From assembly GCA_018449595.1 (NCBI GenBank), contig JAAVUU010000004.1, positions 186,001 to 250,000 of the forward strand: 64,000 nt of DNA, given 5' to 3'. The notes under the pieces are model-generated. The model was not told where the DNA came from. It saw only the letters and a program-made list of their open reading frames with translations, and did no database searches. Positions within the stretch are counted from its first letter, which is position 1; the number at the start of each line of letters is the position of its first letter. A program made the position numbers and the translations under genes. The stretch is from Rhizobiales bacterium dw_265. GTDB taxonomy: Bacteria; Pseudomonadota; Alphaproteobacteria; Micropepsales; Micropepsaceae. Positions 1 through 7,692 of this stretch are shown here, in pieces.

Positions 1-2
1 TC

Positions 3-1613
3 TATGTCGGTTCCAAGACCGGGCGCGACGGCATCCATGGCGCCACCATGGCGTCGGCGGAATTCGACGATGCCAGCGAAGAAAAGCGGCCCACGGTGCA
101 GGTCGGCGATCCCTTCACCGAAAAACTGCTGCTGGAAGCCTGTCTGGAACTGATGGCGACCGACGCCATCATCGCCATTCAAGACATGGGCGCGGCGGGT
201 CTTACGTCTTCGTCCGCCGAAATGGGCGACAAGGGCGGCTCGGGCATCGAACTCGACCTCGACAAGGTGCCCCAGCGCGAAGCCAACATGACGGCCTATG
301 AGATGATGCTGTCGGAAAGCCAGGAGCGCATGCTGGCGGTCTTGAAGCCCGGCCGCGAGGCCGAGGCCGAAGCCATTTTCCGCAAATGGGAACTGGATTT
401 CGCCGTCATCGGCATCACCACCGACACCAGCCGTCTGGTTGTGAAGCACCAGGGCAAGACCGTCGCCGACATGCCGATCACCGCTTTGTCCGACGAAGCG
501 CCGGTCTATGAGCGGCCTTTTGCCGAGCGCAAACCGAAGGCGGGCGATGTTGCCTATGACACATCCAAACCCGTGCTGGCCTCGCTCAAGACCATCCTGG
601 CCTCGCCCGACATGGCCTCGCGCCGCTGGGTGTGGGAGCAATATGACCACACCGTCATGGCCGACACGGTGCAGGTGCCGGGCGGCGACGCCGCCGTGGT
701 GCGGGTGCATGGCACCAAAAAGGGCCTGGCCATCACCACCGACGTCACCCCGCGCTATTGCCGCCCCGACCCGTTCGAGGGCGGCAAGCAGGCGGTGGCC
801 GAGGCGTACCGCAACATCACCGCCGTCGGCGCGCTGCCGCTGGCCGTCACCGACAATCTCAATTACGGCAATCCGCAGAAGCCCGAGATCATGTGGGAGA
901 TCGTGGCCGGCATCGAGGGCATCGGCGCGGCCTGCCGGGCGCTGGATTTCCCGGTGATCGGCGGCAACTGCTCGCTGTACAACGAGACCAATGGCGAAGG
1001 CATCCTGCCCACCCCCGCCATCGGCGGCGTGGGCCTGATGGCCGATGTGTCGAAGATGGCGACGGTGGCCTTCAAGCGCAGCGATGACGTTGTGATCGTG
1101 ATCGGCAAAACTTCTGGTGGTTCAGGGGGCGGCCATCTGGGCCAGTCCATTTATCTGCGCGAGATCGAAAGCCGCGAGGAAGGCGGCGCGCCGCCGGTGG
1201 ATTTGGGCCTTGAGAAGAAGCATGGCGATTTCGTGCGCGGCCTGATCGAGCAGGGCCGGGTGGACACGGTGCATGATGTGTCGGACGGCGGACTTCTTGT
1301 GGCGTTGGCTGAGATGGCAATGCCTAGGGGCATCGGCGCCTCGGTGGGGCTGGCCGGATTGCCCGACGCCATCCCCTTCTGGTTCGGTGAGGACCAGGGC
1401 CGCTATGTCATCGCCGCGCCGTTTGCGGAAGCCGAAACGATCATGGCCGAAGCCCGCGCCGCCACTATTGCGGTGGCCGAACTGGGCAGGACCGGCGGCG
1501 ACGCCTTGAGCCTGGACGACAAGAGCAGCGTGAAGATCGCGGCCCTGAAAGACGGTTTTGAAAACTGGTTCCCCGCCTTCATGTCGGGCGAAGAGATTCC
1601 GGTTACGAATTAG
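3..1613 (+). CDS. purL: Phosphoribosylformylglycinamidine synthase subunit PurL (5' truncated by window)
   Basis: Large ATP-dependent subunit that makes formylglycinamidine ribonucleotide in purine synthesis, working with PurQ and PurS. The frame is open from base 3 and reads [25 protein letters not shown] family sequence before the first in-window ATG at 48, so the gene starts left of the window. The 537 visible codons cover the second half of a protein usually about 735 residues long. Visible family features include [12 protein letters not shown], the repeated AIRS-like half with [18 protein letters not shown], and a Gly-rich stretch [11 protein letters not shown], then [12 protein letters not shown]. 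The stop is followed within ten bases by bolA, so the two are probably co-transcribed, as is common in alphaproteobacteria. Confidence 0.97.
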   Translation, partial: YVGSKTGRDGIHGATMASAEFDDASEEKRPTVQVGDPFTEKLLLEACLELMATDAIIAIQDMGAAGLTSSSAEMGDKGGSGIELDLDKVPQREANMTAYEMMLSESQERMLAVLKPGREAEAEAIFRKWELDFAVIGITTDTSRLVVKHQGKTVADMPITALSDEAPVYERPFAERKPKAGDVAYDTSKPVLASLKTILASPDMASRRWVWEQYDHTVMADTVQVPGGDAAVVRVHGTKKGLAITTDVTPRYCRPDPFEGGKQAVAEAYRNITAVGALPLAVTDNLNYGNPQKPEIMWEIVAGIEGIGAACRALDFPVIGGNCSLYNETNGEGILPTPAIGGVGLMADVSKMATVAFKRSDDVVIVIGKTSGGSGGGHLGQSIYLREIESREEGGAPPVDLGLEKKHGDFVRGLIEQGRVDTVHDVSDGGLLVALAEMAMPRGIGASVGLAGLPDAIPFWFGEDQGRYVIAAPFAEAETIMAEARAATIAVAELGRTGGDALSLDDKSSVKIAALKDGFENWFPAFMSGEEIPVTN

Positions 1614-1623
1614 GAGTGGCCCC

Positions 1624-1857
1624 ATGGGCATGAAAGCCAGCGAACTCGAAGCCTTCATCAGGCACGCCTTTCCCGACGCCGATGTCGAATTGAAAGATCT
1701 GGCCGGCGACGACAATCATTGGGCCGCCACCATCCGCTCGTCCGCCTTCACCGGCATGAGCCGCGTCGCCCAGCACCAGCTGGTCTATGCCGCGCTCAAG
1801 GGCAACATGGGCGGGGTGCTGCACGCCCTGCAGCTGCAGACCATTCCCAAGGGCTGA
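1624..1857 (+). CDS. bolA: BolA family protein
   Basis: Small BolA-type protein of 77 residues, a partner of monothiol glutaredoxins in iron-sulfur handling. The sequence has the family pattern: a short N-terminal helix, DVELKDLAGDDNHW, a variable loop, and the helix R-x-x-QHQLVYAAL before GVLHALQLQT. I chose the ATG at 1624 because an AGGAG site overlaps the purL stop just upstream; the longer open frame starting inside purL has no support. The monothiol glutaredoxin gene grxD lies 1.1 kb downstream, consistent with the known BolA-Grx pairing. The order purL-bolA-grxD is conserved in alphaproteobacteria. Confidence 0.93.
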   Translation: MGMKASELEAFIRHAFPDADVELKDLAGDDNHWAATIRSSAFTGMSRVAQHQLVYAALKGNMGGVLHALQLQTIPKG

Positions 1858-1863
1858 TCCTCC

Positions 1864-1895
1864 TTGTCATGGCCCGCAAAAGCGGGCCGTGACAA
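1864..1895. terminator. Bidirectional hairpin between bolA and the Rsm22 gene
   Basis: Perfect or near-perfect inverted repeat with a 13-base arm (TGTCATGGCCCGC), a four-base A loop, and the complementary arm. It sits between two convergent genes and lacks a long T run. It is a half-copy of the paired repeat found again near 32.8 kb and 38.5 kb. Confidence 0.6.
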
Positions 1896-1901
1896 TAGGG
1901 C

Positions 1902-2837
1902 TTAAATCAAATCCCCCCAGCCCCGCTTGCGCACGCGGCGGTAGGCGTCCTTGTCGCGCGCGGCCACGAATTGTGCGCGCAAGCCGTTCTCATCGCACAG
2001 TTTGAAGGTCAGGCCCGGCTTGCTCTCCAGCGGCGGGGCCAGGATGCGCGCGCCATGTGCGATCTTGTTCCGCGTCGCCACGACATAGCTGTAGCGCTCG
2101 TCCTCGAACGGCACATGCCCGCCCTTGAGCCGCATGTGATCGCGCGAGCGCGGCAGCCGCTGGGAGAAATGGCACCAGTCCTCTCCCACCATCGGGCATG
2201 CCTTATCGTGCGTGCAGGGCGCGGCGACATGCGCGCCTGCTTCGATCAGCGCCGCCCGCGCCGCGCGGATGCGGGCGAAGCCCTGCGGCGTGCCGGGTTC
2301 GACCAGCACCAGCGCCATGGTGGCCGATTGCCACAAATCGGTGGCGGCAACACCCGCCTGGTCTTGCGCCAGTTCGGCCAGCACATAGCTGGCGATCACC
2401 ATCTCGGCGGGCGGCTTTTCGCCGCCAAGATCGCCCGCCAGGATTTCGGCATCGGGCAGTCCGGCATCGGCCAGGCTGCGCGCCAGGGCCCGAAGCGCCG
2501 GATTGCGGTCCAGCATGGTGACGGCGATCCCCGGCCACAGGGCCCGCGCCGCCCAGCTTGCCGCCCCGGTGCCCGCCCCCACATCCAGCAGGCTTTGCGG
2601 CACAAAATCCGGCATCACGTCCCCCAACCGCGCCAGCACGGCGGCACAGGCGGCATAGGTGGCGGGCATGCGCGCCACGGCATAGGCCGCCGCATCGGCC
2701 TGGCTGGCGATGCCGTGGCTGGTCTCGCCCTTGCGATAGCCGGCCGAGATCTTGTCCGCACGCGCGGCAAGGTCTTTGCGGCTGACGCCTTCCAGCATCT
2801 GGTCCAGGGCGGCGGCGAGCGCGGGCGGCAGGGTCAT
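1902..2837 (-). CDS. Rsm22-like small ribosomal subunit methyltransferase family protein
   Basis: 311-residue protein of the Rsm22 (mitochondrial METTL17) family, associated with assembly of the small ribosomal subunit. It has a class I SAM-binding motif, LLDVGAGTGAASWAA, at about residues 80-95, and a cysteine-containing C-terminal region with CTHDKACPM and DWCHFSQRLPRSRDH. In the family these cysteines are linked to a metal or Fe-S site. Lone gene on the minus strand, convergent with bolA and divergent from grxD. Whether bacterial members really methylate rRNA is unsettled, so I call the family only. Confidence 0.88.
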   Translation of the reverse strand: MTLPPALAAALDQMLEGVSRKDLAARADKISAGYRKGETSHGIASQADAAAYAVARMPATYAACAAVLARLGDVMPDFVPQSLLDVGAGTGAASWAARALWPGIAVTMLDRNPALRALARSLADAGLPDAEILAGDLGGEKPPAEMVIASYVLAELAQDQAGVAATDLWQSATMALVLVEPGTPQGFARIRAARAALIEAGAHVAAPCTHDKACPMVGEDWCHFSQRLPRSRDHMRLKGGHVPFEDERYSYVVATRNKIAHGARILAPPLESKPGLTFKLCDENGLRAQFVAARDKDAYRRVRKRGWGDLI

Positions 2838-2928
2838 GCAAATCCGGCAAAGGTAGGCAGTTCGGGCCGTCTTGACCCTCCGCGCCCCCGTGCTTAGATC
2901 ACACTTGAAGCTTCCGCGAGAGTTCCCG

Positions 2929-3261
2929 ATGTCCGATGTCCAGGCCCGTATTGCCGATGACGTGAAGTCCAGCGACGTGCTGCTCTACATGAAGGGCACG
3001 CCGGCCTTCCCGCAGTGCGGTTTCTCGGCGGTGACGGTGCAGATTCTCAGCCATGTCGGCGTCAAGTTCAAAGCCGTCAATGTGCTGGAAGACCCCGAAG
3101 TGCGCGAGGGCATCAAGGCCTTCTCCAACTGGCCCACCATTCCCCAGCTGTACGTGAAGGGCGAGTTCGTCGGCGGCGCCGATATCGTGCGCGAGATGTT
3201 CGAGCAGGAAGAACTGGTGCCGTTCCTCGAACAGCACGGCGTGGCGCTAGAGACCGCCTAG
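2929..3261 (+). CDS. grxD: Monothiol glutaredoxin, Grx4 family
   Basis: 110-residue monothiol glutaredoxin that binds and transfers [2Fe-2S] clusters, normally together with BolA. The active-site signature QCGFS is at residues 29-33 with a single cysteine (C30). WPTIPQLYVKGEFVGGADI is the glutathione-binding and GG region. The start at 2929 gives the standard MSDVQARI N-terminus; the open frame extends upstream to 2872 without family similarity. Its TAG stop overlaps the convergent GST stop in the four-base palindrome CTAG at 3258-3261, so there is no spacer between them. Confidence 0.95.
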   Translation: MSDVQARIADDVKSSDVLLYMKGTPAFPQCGFSAVTVQILSHVGVKFKAVNVLEDPEVREGIKAFSNWPTIPQLYVKGEFVGGADIVREMFEQEELVPFLEQHGVALETA

Positions 3262-3902
3262 CCCCTGACGAAATGCCGTTGCCAGACCGGCGCAATCTGC
3301 GGCCGCTCCGACACCGCATCCGCCAGCGCCATCAGCCGCGGCAGGTTGGCGGCGCGCCAGTCGGCGCCGACGGTCCAGCGCGAGAACATCGCGGCATAGA
3401 TATCCAGGATCGAAAAGCCCGACTCCAAAAGGAACGGCCCGGCAATGGCGCGCTCGATCAAAAGGATGCGCTCGCGCACCCGCCGCCGCGCCGTTTCCTT
3501 CAGCGCATCGGCCGCCTCGCCGGGCGGCGCGAAGCGTTCGGGATAATCCACGATCTCGACAATGGGATAGATTTCCCCCGCCATGAAGGCCAGCCAGCGA
3601 TAGGCCAGCCAGCGATAGGCCAGCGCCCGCTGGTTGCCGGCCGCCGGCGGCAACAGCCGCGCCTGGGGAAAGTGATCGGCCAGGGTCAAAAGGATGGCGG
3701 CGGATTCGGTGACGACCTCGCCTTCCGGCAGCCGCAGCGCCGGCATCTTGCCGGAGGGATTTATCGCCAGGAAATCCGGCGCCCGCTGCTCGTTTTTCGC
3801 CAGCGAAACCAGCGCGAAACTGTAGGGCGCGCCGGCCTCGGCCAGCGCCGCTTCGGCGCTGAAGGCGCCCGAACCCAAATCTCCGTAAAGCGTATAGCTC
3901 AT
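3258..3902 (-). CDS. Glutathione S-transferase family protein
   Basis: 214-residue cytosolic GST-like protein. It has an N-terminal thioredoxin-like domain (residues 1-80) with MSYTLYGDLGSGAF at the start and the cis-proline and glutathione site INPSGKMPALRLPEGEVVTESAAIL, then an all-helical C-terminal domain. About residues 95-106 contain an exact in-frame duplication of five residues, AYRWL-AYRWL, encoded by two tandem 15-base units at 3589-3618. The duplication lengthens a helix in the C-terminal domain. The substrate is unknown. Confidence 0.9.
   Translation of the reverse strand: MSYTLYGDLGSGAFSAEAALAEAGAPYSFALVSLAKNEQRAPDFLAINPSGKMPALRLPEGEVVTESAAILLTLADHFPQARLLPPAAGNQRALAYRWLAYRWLAFMAGEIYPIVEIVDYPERFAPPGEAADALKETARRRVRERILLIERAIAGPFLLESGFSILDIYAAMFSRWTVGADWRAANLPRLMALADAVSERPQIAPVWQRHFVRG
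3589..3618. repeat. Tandem 15-base duplication inside the GST gene
   Basis: GCCAGCCAGCGATAG occurs twice in direct succession, then a partial third unit (GCCAGCG). The length is a multiple of three, so the reading frame is kept and five residues are repeated. Confidence 0.95.
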
Positions 3903-3931
3903 GGGCGAAGCTTAACGCGGGCCGGCAAAAG

Positions 3932-3962
3932 AAAAAGCCCGCGCATCGCGGCGCGGGCTTTT
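3932..3962 (-). terminator. Intrinsic terminator of rpsD (works on both strands)
   Basis: Twelve-base stem AAAAGCCCGCGC, six-base loop, complementary arm ending in TTTT. On the minus strand it is followed by a T run (the A run at 3932-3936). It lies downstream of rpsD and upstream of the GST start. Confidence 0.85.
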
Positions 3963-3983
3963 GCATATCCGTATTGCGAAAAA

Positions 3984-4030
3984 TCAGCGCGAGTAAAATT
4001 CCCCCTCGCGCGTCAGCGCGAGTAAAATTC
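3984..4030. repeat. Direct repeat of the rpsD 3' end
   Basis: The 18 bases TCAGCGCGAGTAAAATTC at 4013-4030 contain the rpsD stop codon and last codons. They occur again exactly at 3984-4001, 29 bases downstream of the gene end, which looks like a small duplication of the gene end. Confidence 0.9.
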
Positions 4031-4627
4031 AACGATCAGATGCGGCTCCATCTGCACGGCGTAAGGCACGTCCGCCAGCTTGGGAGTGCGCAGCAGCTTG
4101 GCGGTCTTGGCTTCGGCCACTTCCAGATATTCCGGGGTGTCGCGTTCCGCGCTCTTGGAGGCTTCCAGCACCAGCGCCATGTCCTTGGCCTTGGCCGACA
4201 GTTCCAGCGTGTCGCCTTCCTTGACCTGGTAGGAGGCGATGGTGACGCGGCGGCCGTTCACCTTCACATGGCCATGGCTGACGATCTGGCGGGCGGCGAA
4301 CGGCGTCGGCACGAACTTGGCGCGATAGACCACGGTGTCGAGACGGGTTTCCAAGAGGCCGATCATGTTCTCGCCGGTGTCGCCGGGGCGGCGGGCGGCG
4401 TCGGTGTAATATTTGCGGAACTGGCGCTCGGTGATGTTGCCGTAATAGCCCTTCAGCTTCTGCTTGGCCTGCAGCTGGGTGCCATAGTCGCTGAGCTTCT
4501 TGGCGCGGCGCTGGCCGTGCTGGCCGGGGCCATAGGAGCGCTTGTTGACCGGGCTCTTGGGACGGCCCCAGAGATTCTCGCCGACGCGGCGGTCGAGCTT
4601 GTACTTGGAATTTTGGCGCTTGCTCAT
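4013..4627 (-). CDS. rpsD: 30S ribosomal protein S4
   Basis: Primary 16S rRNA-binding protein of the small subunit, 204 residues, the usual length. The N-terminus is [26 protein letters not shown], followed by [11 protein letters not shown] typical of S4, and the S4 RNA-binding domain around residues 95-155 with [16 protein letters not shown] and [13 protein letters not shown]. The start at 4627 is supported by AGGA seven bases upstream; the frame remains open to 4714 but that part is the leader. Monocistronic in this window, with its own strong promoter and an intrinsic terminator. Confidence 0.97.
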   Translation of the reverse strand: MSKRQNSKYKLDRRVGENLWGRPKSPVNKRSYGPGQHGQRRAKKLSDYGTQLQAKQKLKGYYGNITERQFRKYYTDAARRPGDTGENMIGLLETRLDTVVYRAKFVPTPFAARQIVSHGHVKVNGRRVTIASYQVKEGDTLELSAKAKDMALVLEASKSAERDTPEYLEVAEAKTAKLLRTPKLADVPYAVQMEPHLIVEFYSR

Positions 4628-4676
4628 CAGTCCTGCTTCGTGAATCTGGTACCGGCGGATGCCGGAAAGGCGCGCA

Positions 4677-4704
4677 CTTATACGGATGGATTCCGGCCTG
4701 TCAA
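4677..4704 (-). promoter_or_regulatory. Sigma70 promoter of rpsD
   Basis: On the minus strand TTGACA (4704-4699) and TATAAG (4682-4677) are separated by 16 bases, close to consensus. The -10 box lies 50 bases before the rpsD start. Confidence 0.75.
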
Positions 4705-4917
4705 ACAGGTACAACTTATAGTTTAGTCATGCAAATCTGTTTCAATTATTTCAATGGCTTATGCCACATGGCGCCGATTCTAGCCGCCAGTATAACTTCG
4801 CCCGGATCAACAGCGCCATGCGTATGGCCCCGGCTTGCGGCTTTGCGCAGCGCCGTTGAAACATTGGCGATATGGTGAAGCCGATCGGGGAATGGGAAGC
4901 GGCGGCGAATTAATTCC

Positions 4918-5409
4918 ATGAAGAAAATCATCTTTGCGGCGGCCCTGACGGTATCGAGCGCATCCGTCTGTCACGCCGAAGAACCCTCTGCCATTGTGGA
5001 AATCGGCGGCGCCAGCGAAACCAGCCTCAAAGGCGGCACGGGGTTTGGCCCCAGCTTTTCCGTCGAGGCGACGCCGATTGAAGACGTGCTGGAACTAGAA
5101 GGCGGCATCTCTCCCTTGTTCAGCCACGGCCAGACGGAATGGGATGCCGATTTCCTGTTTAAAAGGCCCTGGACCCTCTCCGACAGGGTGGAGTTCATGG
5201 CGGGGGTAGGCCCGTCATGGTCCCACACCTTGAACGGCGGCAAGACCGCCGATACGGCCGGCGCGGAAGCAGCCCTGGATTTCATGTTCTGGCCTTGGCC
5301 TGACCGGAAGTTTGGTTGGTACATGGAGCCCAGCTACGGCATCAATTTCGGCCACGACCATGAGCAGTCGCTTTCCATGAGCGTTGGGCTGCTGATACCC
5401 GTTCCTTAG
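4918..5409 (+). CDS. Secreted hypothetical protein, possible small outer-membrane barrel
   Basis: 163 residues. An N-terminal signal peptide (KKIIFAAALTVSSASVCHA, cleavage about residue 20) precedes a mature part rich in alternating hydrophobic and aromatic residues. It contains FEVE-type strands such as SFSVEATPIEDVLELEGGISPLF and MEPSYGINFGHDH, and ends in a hydrophobic strand. This resembles small beta-barrel proteins of the outer membrane, but I recognise no named family. The preceding 290 bases are AT-richer than the rest of the window; there is no clear Shine-Dalgarno site. Confidence 0.7.
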   Translation: MKKIIFAAALTVSSASVCHAEEPSAIVEIGGASETSLKGGTGFGPSFSVEATPIEDVLELEGGISPLFSHGQTEWDADFLFKRPWTLSDRVEFMAGVGPSWSHTLNGGKTADTAGAEAALDFMFWPWPDRKFGWYMEPSYGINFGHDHEQSLSMSVGLLIPVP

Positions 5410-5444
5410 GCGGCGATCTTCTTGCGCGTCAGCGGCAATGACCG

Positions 5445-5951
5445 CTAGCGCCTGCGGCTGATGGTGGCGGCGATTTCCGCGGCGACTTCGGCGCGCAGGT
5501 CCGGCGGCCGTGTCGCCGCGGCATGCATTGGCGAGGGCGGCGGCGCGCGATGGAAAACCATCCCGATCAGGCGCGGCATGTAGGTCTCGAACCGGGTGGT
5601 GACGCCCAGGTCGCTGCCCTGCAGGCCGATGGCCAGCAGCAGGGCCGCCGCCGCCGCAAAGCCCGCCAGGCGCAGGGCGCGGCGGGCGCCGGACGGTTCC
5701 GCCGCCAAAGTGGGCCGCATGGGCCGGGGCGCCGGCATGGCCGGAACCGGGCCGGCGGAGACCTCCAGGACTTCCGGCACGACATGCGCGGGCAGGGGCA
5801 AGGCCTGGGTTCCAAGCCGCGACAGCATCAGCCGGCGCGCCTGGAAACGCTCCCGGCGGTGCGCATTGATGCTGTCGCACAGCACATTGCGCCGGGCCCA
5901 CAGCTCCTCGACCTGAAGCCGGCGTTCCAATTCGGGCGTTAGCTGCTCCAT
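5445..5951 (-). CDS. Hypothetical single-pass membrane protein
   Basis: 168 residues from the ATG at 5951, starting MEQLTPELERRLQVEELW. Polar helical N-terminus of about 95 residues, one transmembrane segment (LRLAGFAAAAALLLAIGLQ, about residues 100-118), then about 50 residues probably outside the cytoplasm ending RAEVAAEIAATISRRR. The frame continues open upstream across the tRNA on the opposite strand, which cannot be coding. No recognised family. Confidence 0.6.
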   Translation of the reverse strand: MEQLTPELERRLQVEELWARRNVLCDSINAHRRERFQARRLMLSRLGTQALPLPAHVVPEVLEVSAGPVPAMPAPRPMRPTLAAEPSGARRALRLAGFAAAAALLLAIGLQGSDLGVTTRFETYMPRLIGMVFHRAPPPSPMHAAATRPPDLRAEVAAEIAATISRRR

Positions 5952-6063
5952 CGGGCGAAAACAGCAGAAACCGCAGCATCGGCGCCAGCATTGCCTGCCG
6001 CAATGCTTAACGCGGGACGCTCGCTTGACGCGCGCCAACCCGCCCCCCAGTTTGCGCTCCCAT

Positions 6064-6152
6064 GGCCCCGTGGCGGAACTGGTAGACGCACCGGACTTAA
6101 AATCCGTTGCCGCGCGAGCGGCGTGCCGGTTCGAGTCCGGCGGGGGCCACCA
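6064..6152 (+). tRNA. tRNA-Leu (TAA)
   Basis: Class II tRNA with acceptor GGCCCCG, D-arm GCGGAACTGGTAGACGC, anticodon loop CTTAAAA (anticodon TAA), a long variable arm TGCCGC-GCGA-GCGGCG, T-arm GCCGG-TTCGAGT-CCGGC, discriminator A and an encoded CCA. By my alignment position 7 (G) faces position 66 (G), so the last acceptor pair is a mismatch. A weak TTGACG box at 6025 may be its promoter. Confidence 0.93.
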
Positions 6153-6160
6153 GGATTTTT

Positions 6161-6194
6161 CCCATCGCCCAAAACAACCCATCGCCCAAAACAA
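6161..6194. repeat. Tandem 17-base duplication after tRNA-Leu
   Basis: CCCATCGCCCAAAACAA occurs twice in succession, at 6161-6177 and 6178-6194. The second copy forms the T-rich tail of the minus-strand terminator at 6195-6224. Confidence 0.95.
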
Positions 6195-6224
6195 AAGGGC
6201 CGCCACCCGGCAGGGTGACGGCCC
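6190..6224 (-). terminator. Intrinsic terminator of the 24-residue small gene
   Basis: On the minus strand a 12-base stem (GGGCCGTCACCC pairing with GGGTGGCGGCCC, one mismatch) with a four-base loop is followed at once by TTTTGTTTT. It lies 24 bases after the small-gene stop. Confidence 0.85.
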
Positions 6225-6247
6225 GCATTGTCGTCCTTGGTCGTCGC

Positions 6248-6322
6248 TTACGCGGCGCTGCCCTTCGCAAGAAGAATCCAGTTCGCGGCCTTCGACGTCC
6301 GCAGATAGTGACAATGAGACAC
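6248..6322 (-). CDS. Candidate 24-residue small protein with exceptional ribosome binding site
   Basis: 25-codon frame starting with GTG at 6322 and ending TAA at 6248; the peptide begins MSHCHYLRTSKAANW and ends ILLAKGSAA. AAGGAGGTGATCC, a perfect 13-base complement of the canonical 16S 3' tail, lies upstream with AGGAGG seven bases before the GTG. A sigma70-like promoter (6358-6385) and a strong terminator (6190-6224) bracket it, giving a transcript of about 160 bases. The peptide is basic, with one Cys and a hydrophobic tail (NWILLA), not long enough for a classic transmembrane segment. No gene follows on the same strand before 5951, so it is not an obvious leader. Function unknown. Alternatively the RNA itself is the product. 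Confidence 0.6.
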   Translation of the reverse strand: MSHCHYLRTSKAANWILLAKGSAA

Positions 6323-6357
6323 TGGATCACCTCCTTCTGAGAAATTGTTGCATCGCA

Positions 6358-6385
6358 AATATAGCGGGATTTGCCATCGGTTCAA
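6358..6385 (-). promoter_or_regulatory. Sigma70-like promoter of the small gene
   Basis: Minus strand TTGAAC (6385-6380), 16 bases, TATATT (6363-6358). Expected start near 6350, giving a leader of about 28 bases. Confidence 0.65.
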
Positions 6386-6474
6386 GCTAGCGTTCAAGCC
6401 GGCCTGGCGCGGCATGCGATATTGGCCCGCGCGGGGCGGGCCGCTAACATCGCGCCCCATGGGGATGGGGTGAG

Positions 6475-7692
6475 ATGGAGACAATCTCGACAACCTGCCT
6501 GATCGTGGGCGGCGGTCCCGCCGGCATGATGTGCGGCTATCTGCTGGCGCGGGCCGGGGTGGATGTGACGGTGCTGGAAAAGCACAAGGACTTCCTGCGC
6601 GATTTCCGCGGCGACACGGTGCATCCCTCGACCCTGCAGATCCTGCACGAGCTTGGCCTGCTCGACGATTTCCTCAAGCTGCCTTTCACCAAGGTCTCCC
6701 ATGCCGGAATTGACATCGGCGACGCGCATTTCCAGGTCGGCGATTTCGGCCGCCTGAACACCGTATGCAAATTCATCGCCATGATGCCGCAATGGGACTT
6801 CCTGGATTTCCTCAGCGGCCGGGCAAAGAAGTTTCCCAACTTCCGTCTGATGATGGAGACCGAGGCAAAGGACCTGATCGCGCAAGGTGACCGCATCGCC
6901 GGCGTACTGGCGACGGGACCGGCGGGAAATATCCAGATCAAGGCCGGACTGACCATCGCCGCCGATGGCCGCGGCTCGATCCTGCGCGACAAGTCCGGCC
7001 TGCCCCTGCGCGACCTGGGCGCGCCATTCGATGTGCTGTGGCTGCGCCTGCCGGTCCTGCCCGGCGATCCCGCCGGCCTGATCGGCAAGGTCAAGGGCGG
7101 CCAGCTGCTGGTGATGATCTACCGCAGCGACTATTGGCAGTGCGCCTACATCATCGCCAAGGGCGGCTTCGACGCCATCAAGGCCGAAGGCCTCAGCAAA
7201 TTCCGCAACCGGCTGAAAGAGGTCGCGGGCTTCGCCGCCAGGCGGGTGGACGAGGCGATCCGGGATTTCGACCAGGTCAAGCTTCTGACCGTGACGGTCA
7301 ACCGGCTGGAAAGCTGGGCGCGGCCCGGCCTGCAATGCATCGGCGACGCCGCCCATGCCATGTCGCCCATCGGCGGGGTGGGCATCAACCTGGCCATCCA
7401 GGACGCGGTGGCGGCGGCCAATATCCTGGGGCCGGTACTGCGCAGGGGCGTGCCCAGGCTGTCGGACCTGAAAAAGGTGCAGAAACGGCGGGAATTCCCC
7501 ACCAAAGTGATCCAGGCCTTCCAGGTGGCGGCCCAGAACCGCCTGCTGGCGCCGACCATCAAGGCCACCGATACCCCCAAACCGCCCTGGATCGTGCGGC
7601 TGTTCAACGACCATCCCCGGCTTCAGGGGCTGCCGGCGCGCCTTGTCGGGCTGGGCATACGGCCCGAACATGTTAAAATCGCGCGGCAATGA
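6475..7692 (+). CDS. FAD-dependent aromatic-type monooxygenase
   Basis: 405-residue flavoprotein of the PHBH/UbiH-like class A monooxygenase superfamily. The FAD-binding Rossmann motif GGGPAG is at residues 12-17, followed by VTVLEKH. The second FAD motif, GDAAHAMSPIGGVGINLAIQDA, is near residue 290. The substrate cannot be told from sequence. The stop overlaps the start of the next gene (ATGA at 7689), so the two are translationally coupled. An alternative role is in ubiquinone or polyketide hydroxylation, but no other such genes are near. Confidence 0.88.
   Translation: METISTTCLIVGGGPAGMMCGYLLARAGVDVTVLEKHKDFLRDFRGDTVHPSTLQILHELGLLDDFLKLPFTKVSHAGIDIGDAHFQVGDFGRLNTVCKFIAMMPQWDFLDFLSGRAKKFPNFRLMMETEAKDLIAQGDRIAGVLATGPAGNIQIKAGLTIAADGRGSILRDKSGLPLRDLGAPFDVLWLRLPVLPGDPAGLIGKVKGGQLLVMIYRSDYWQCAYIIAKGGFDAIKAEGLSKFRNRLKEVAGFAARRVDEAIRDFDQVKLLTVTVNRLESWARPGLQCIGDAAHAMSPIGGVGINLAIQDAVAAANILGPVLRRGVPRLSDLKKVQKRREFPTKVIQAFQVAAQNRLLAPTIKATDTPKPPWIVRLFNDHPRLQGLPARLVGLGIRPEHVKIARQ

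Noticed and set aside
4746..4931. 61-codon minus-strand frame upstream of the secreted hypothetical
   Set aside because: No ribosome site, no family features, overlaps the start of the 4918 gene.
6324..6336. GGATCACCTCCTT on the plus strand as a relic of a 16S rRNA 3' end
   Set aside because: No other 16S sequence flanks it; the reading as a perfect minus-strand Shine-Dalgarno site with promoter, frame and terminator explains it better.
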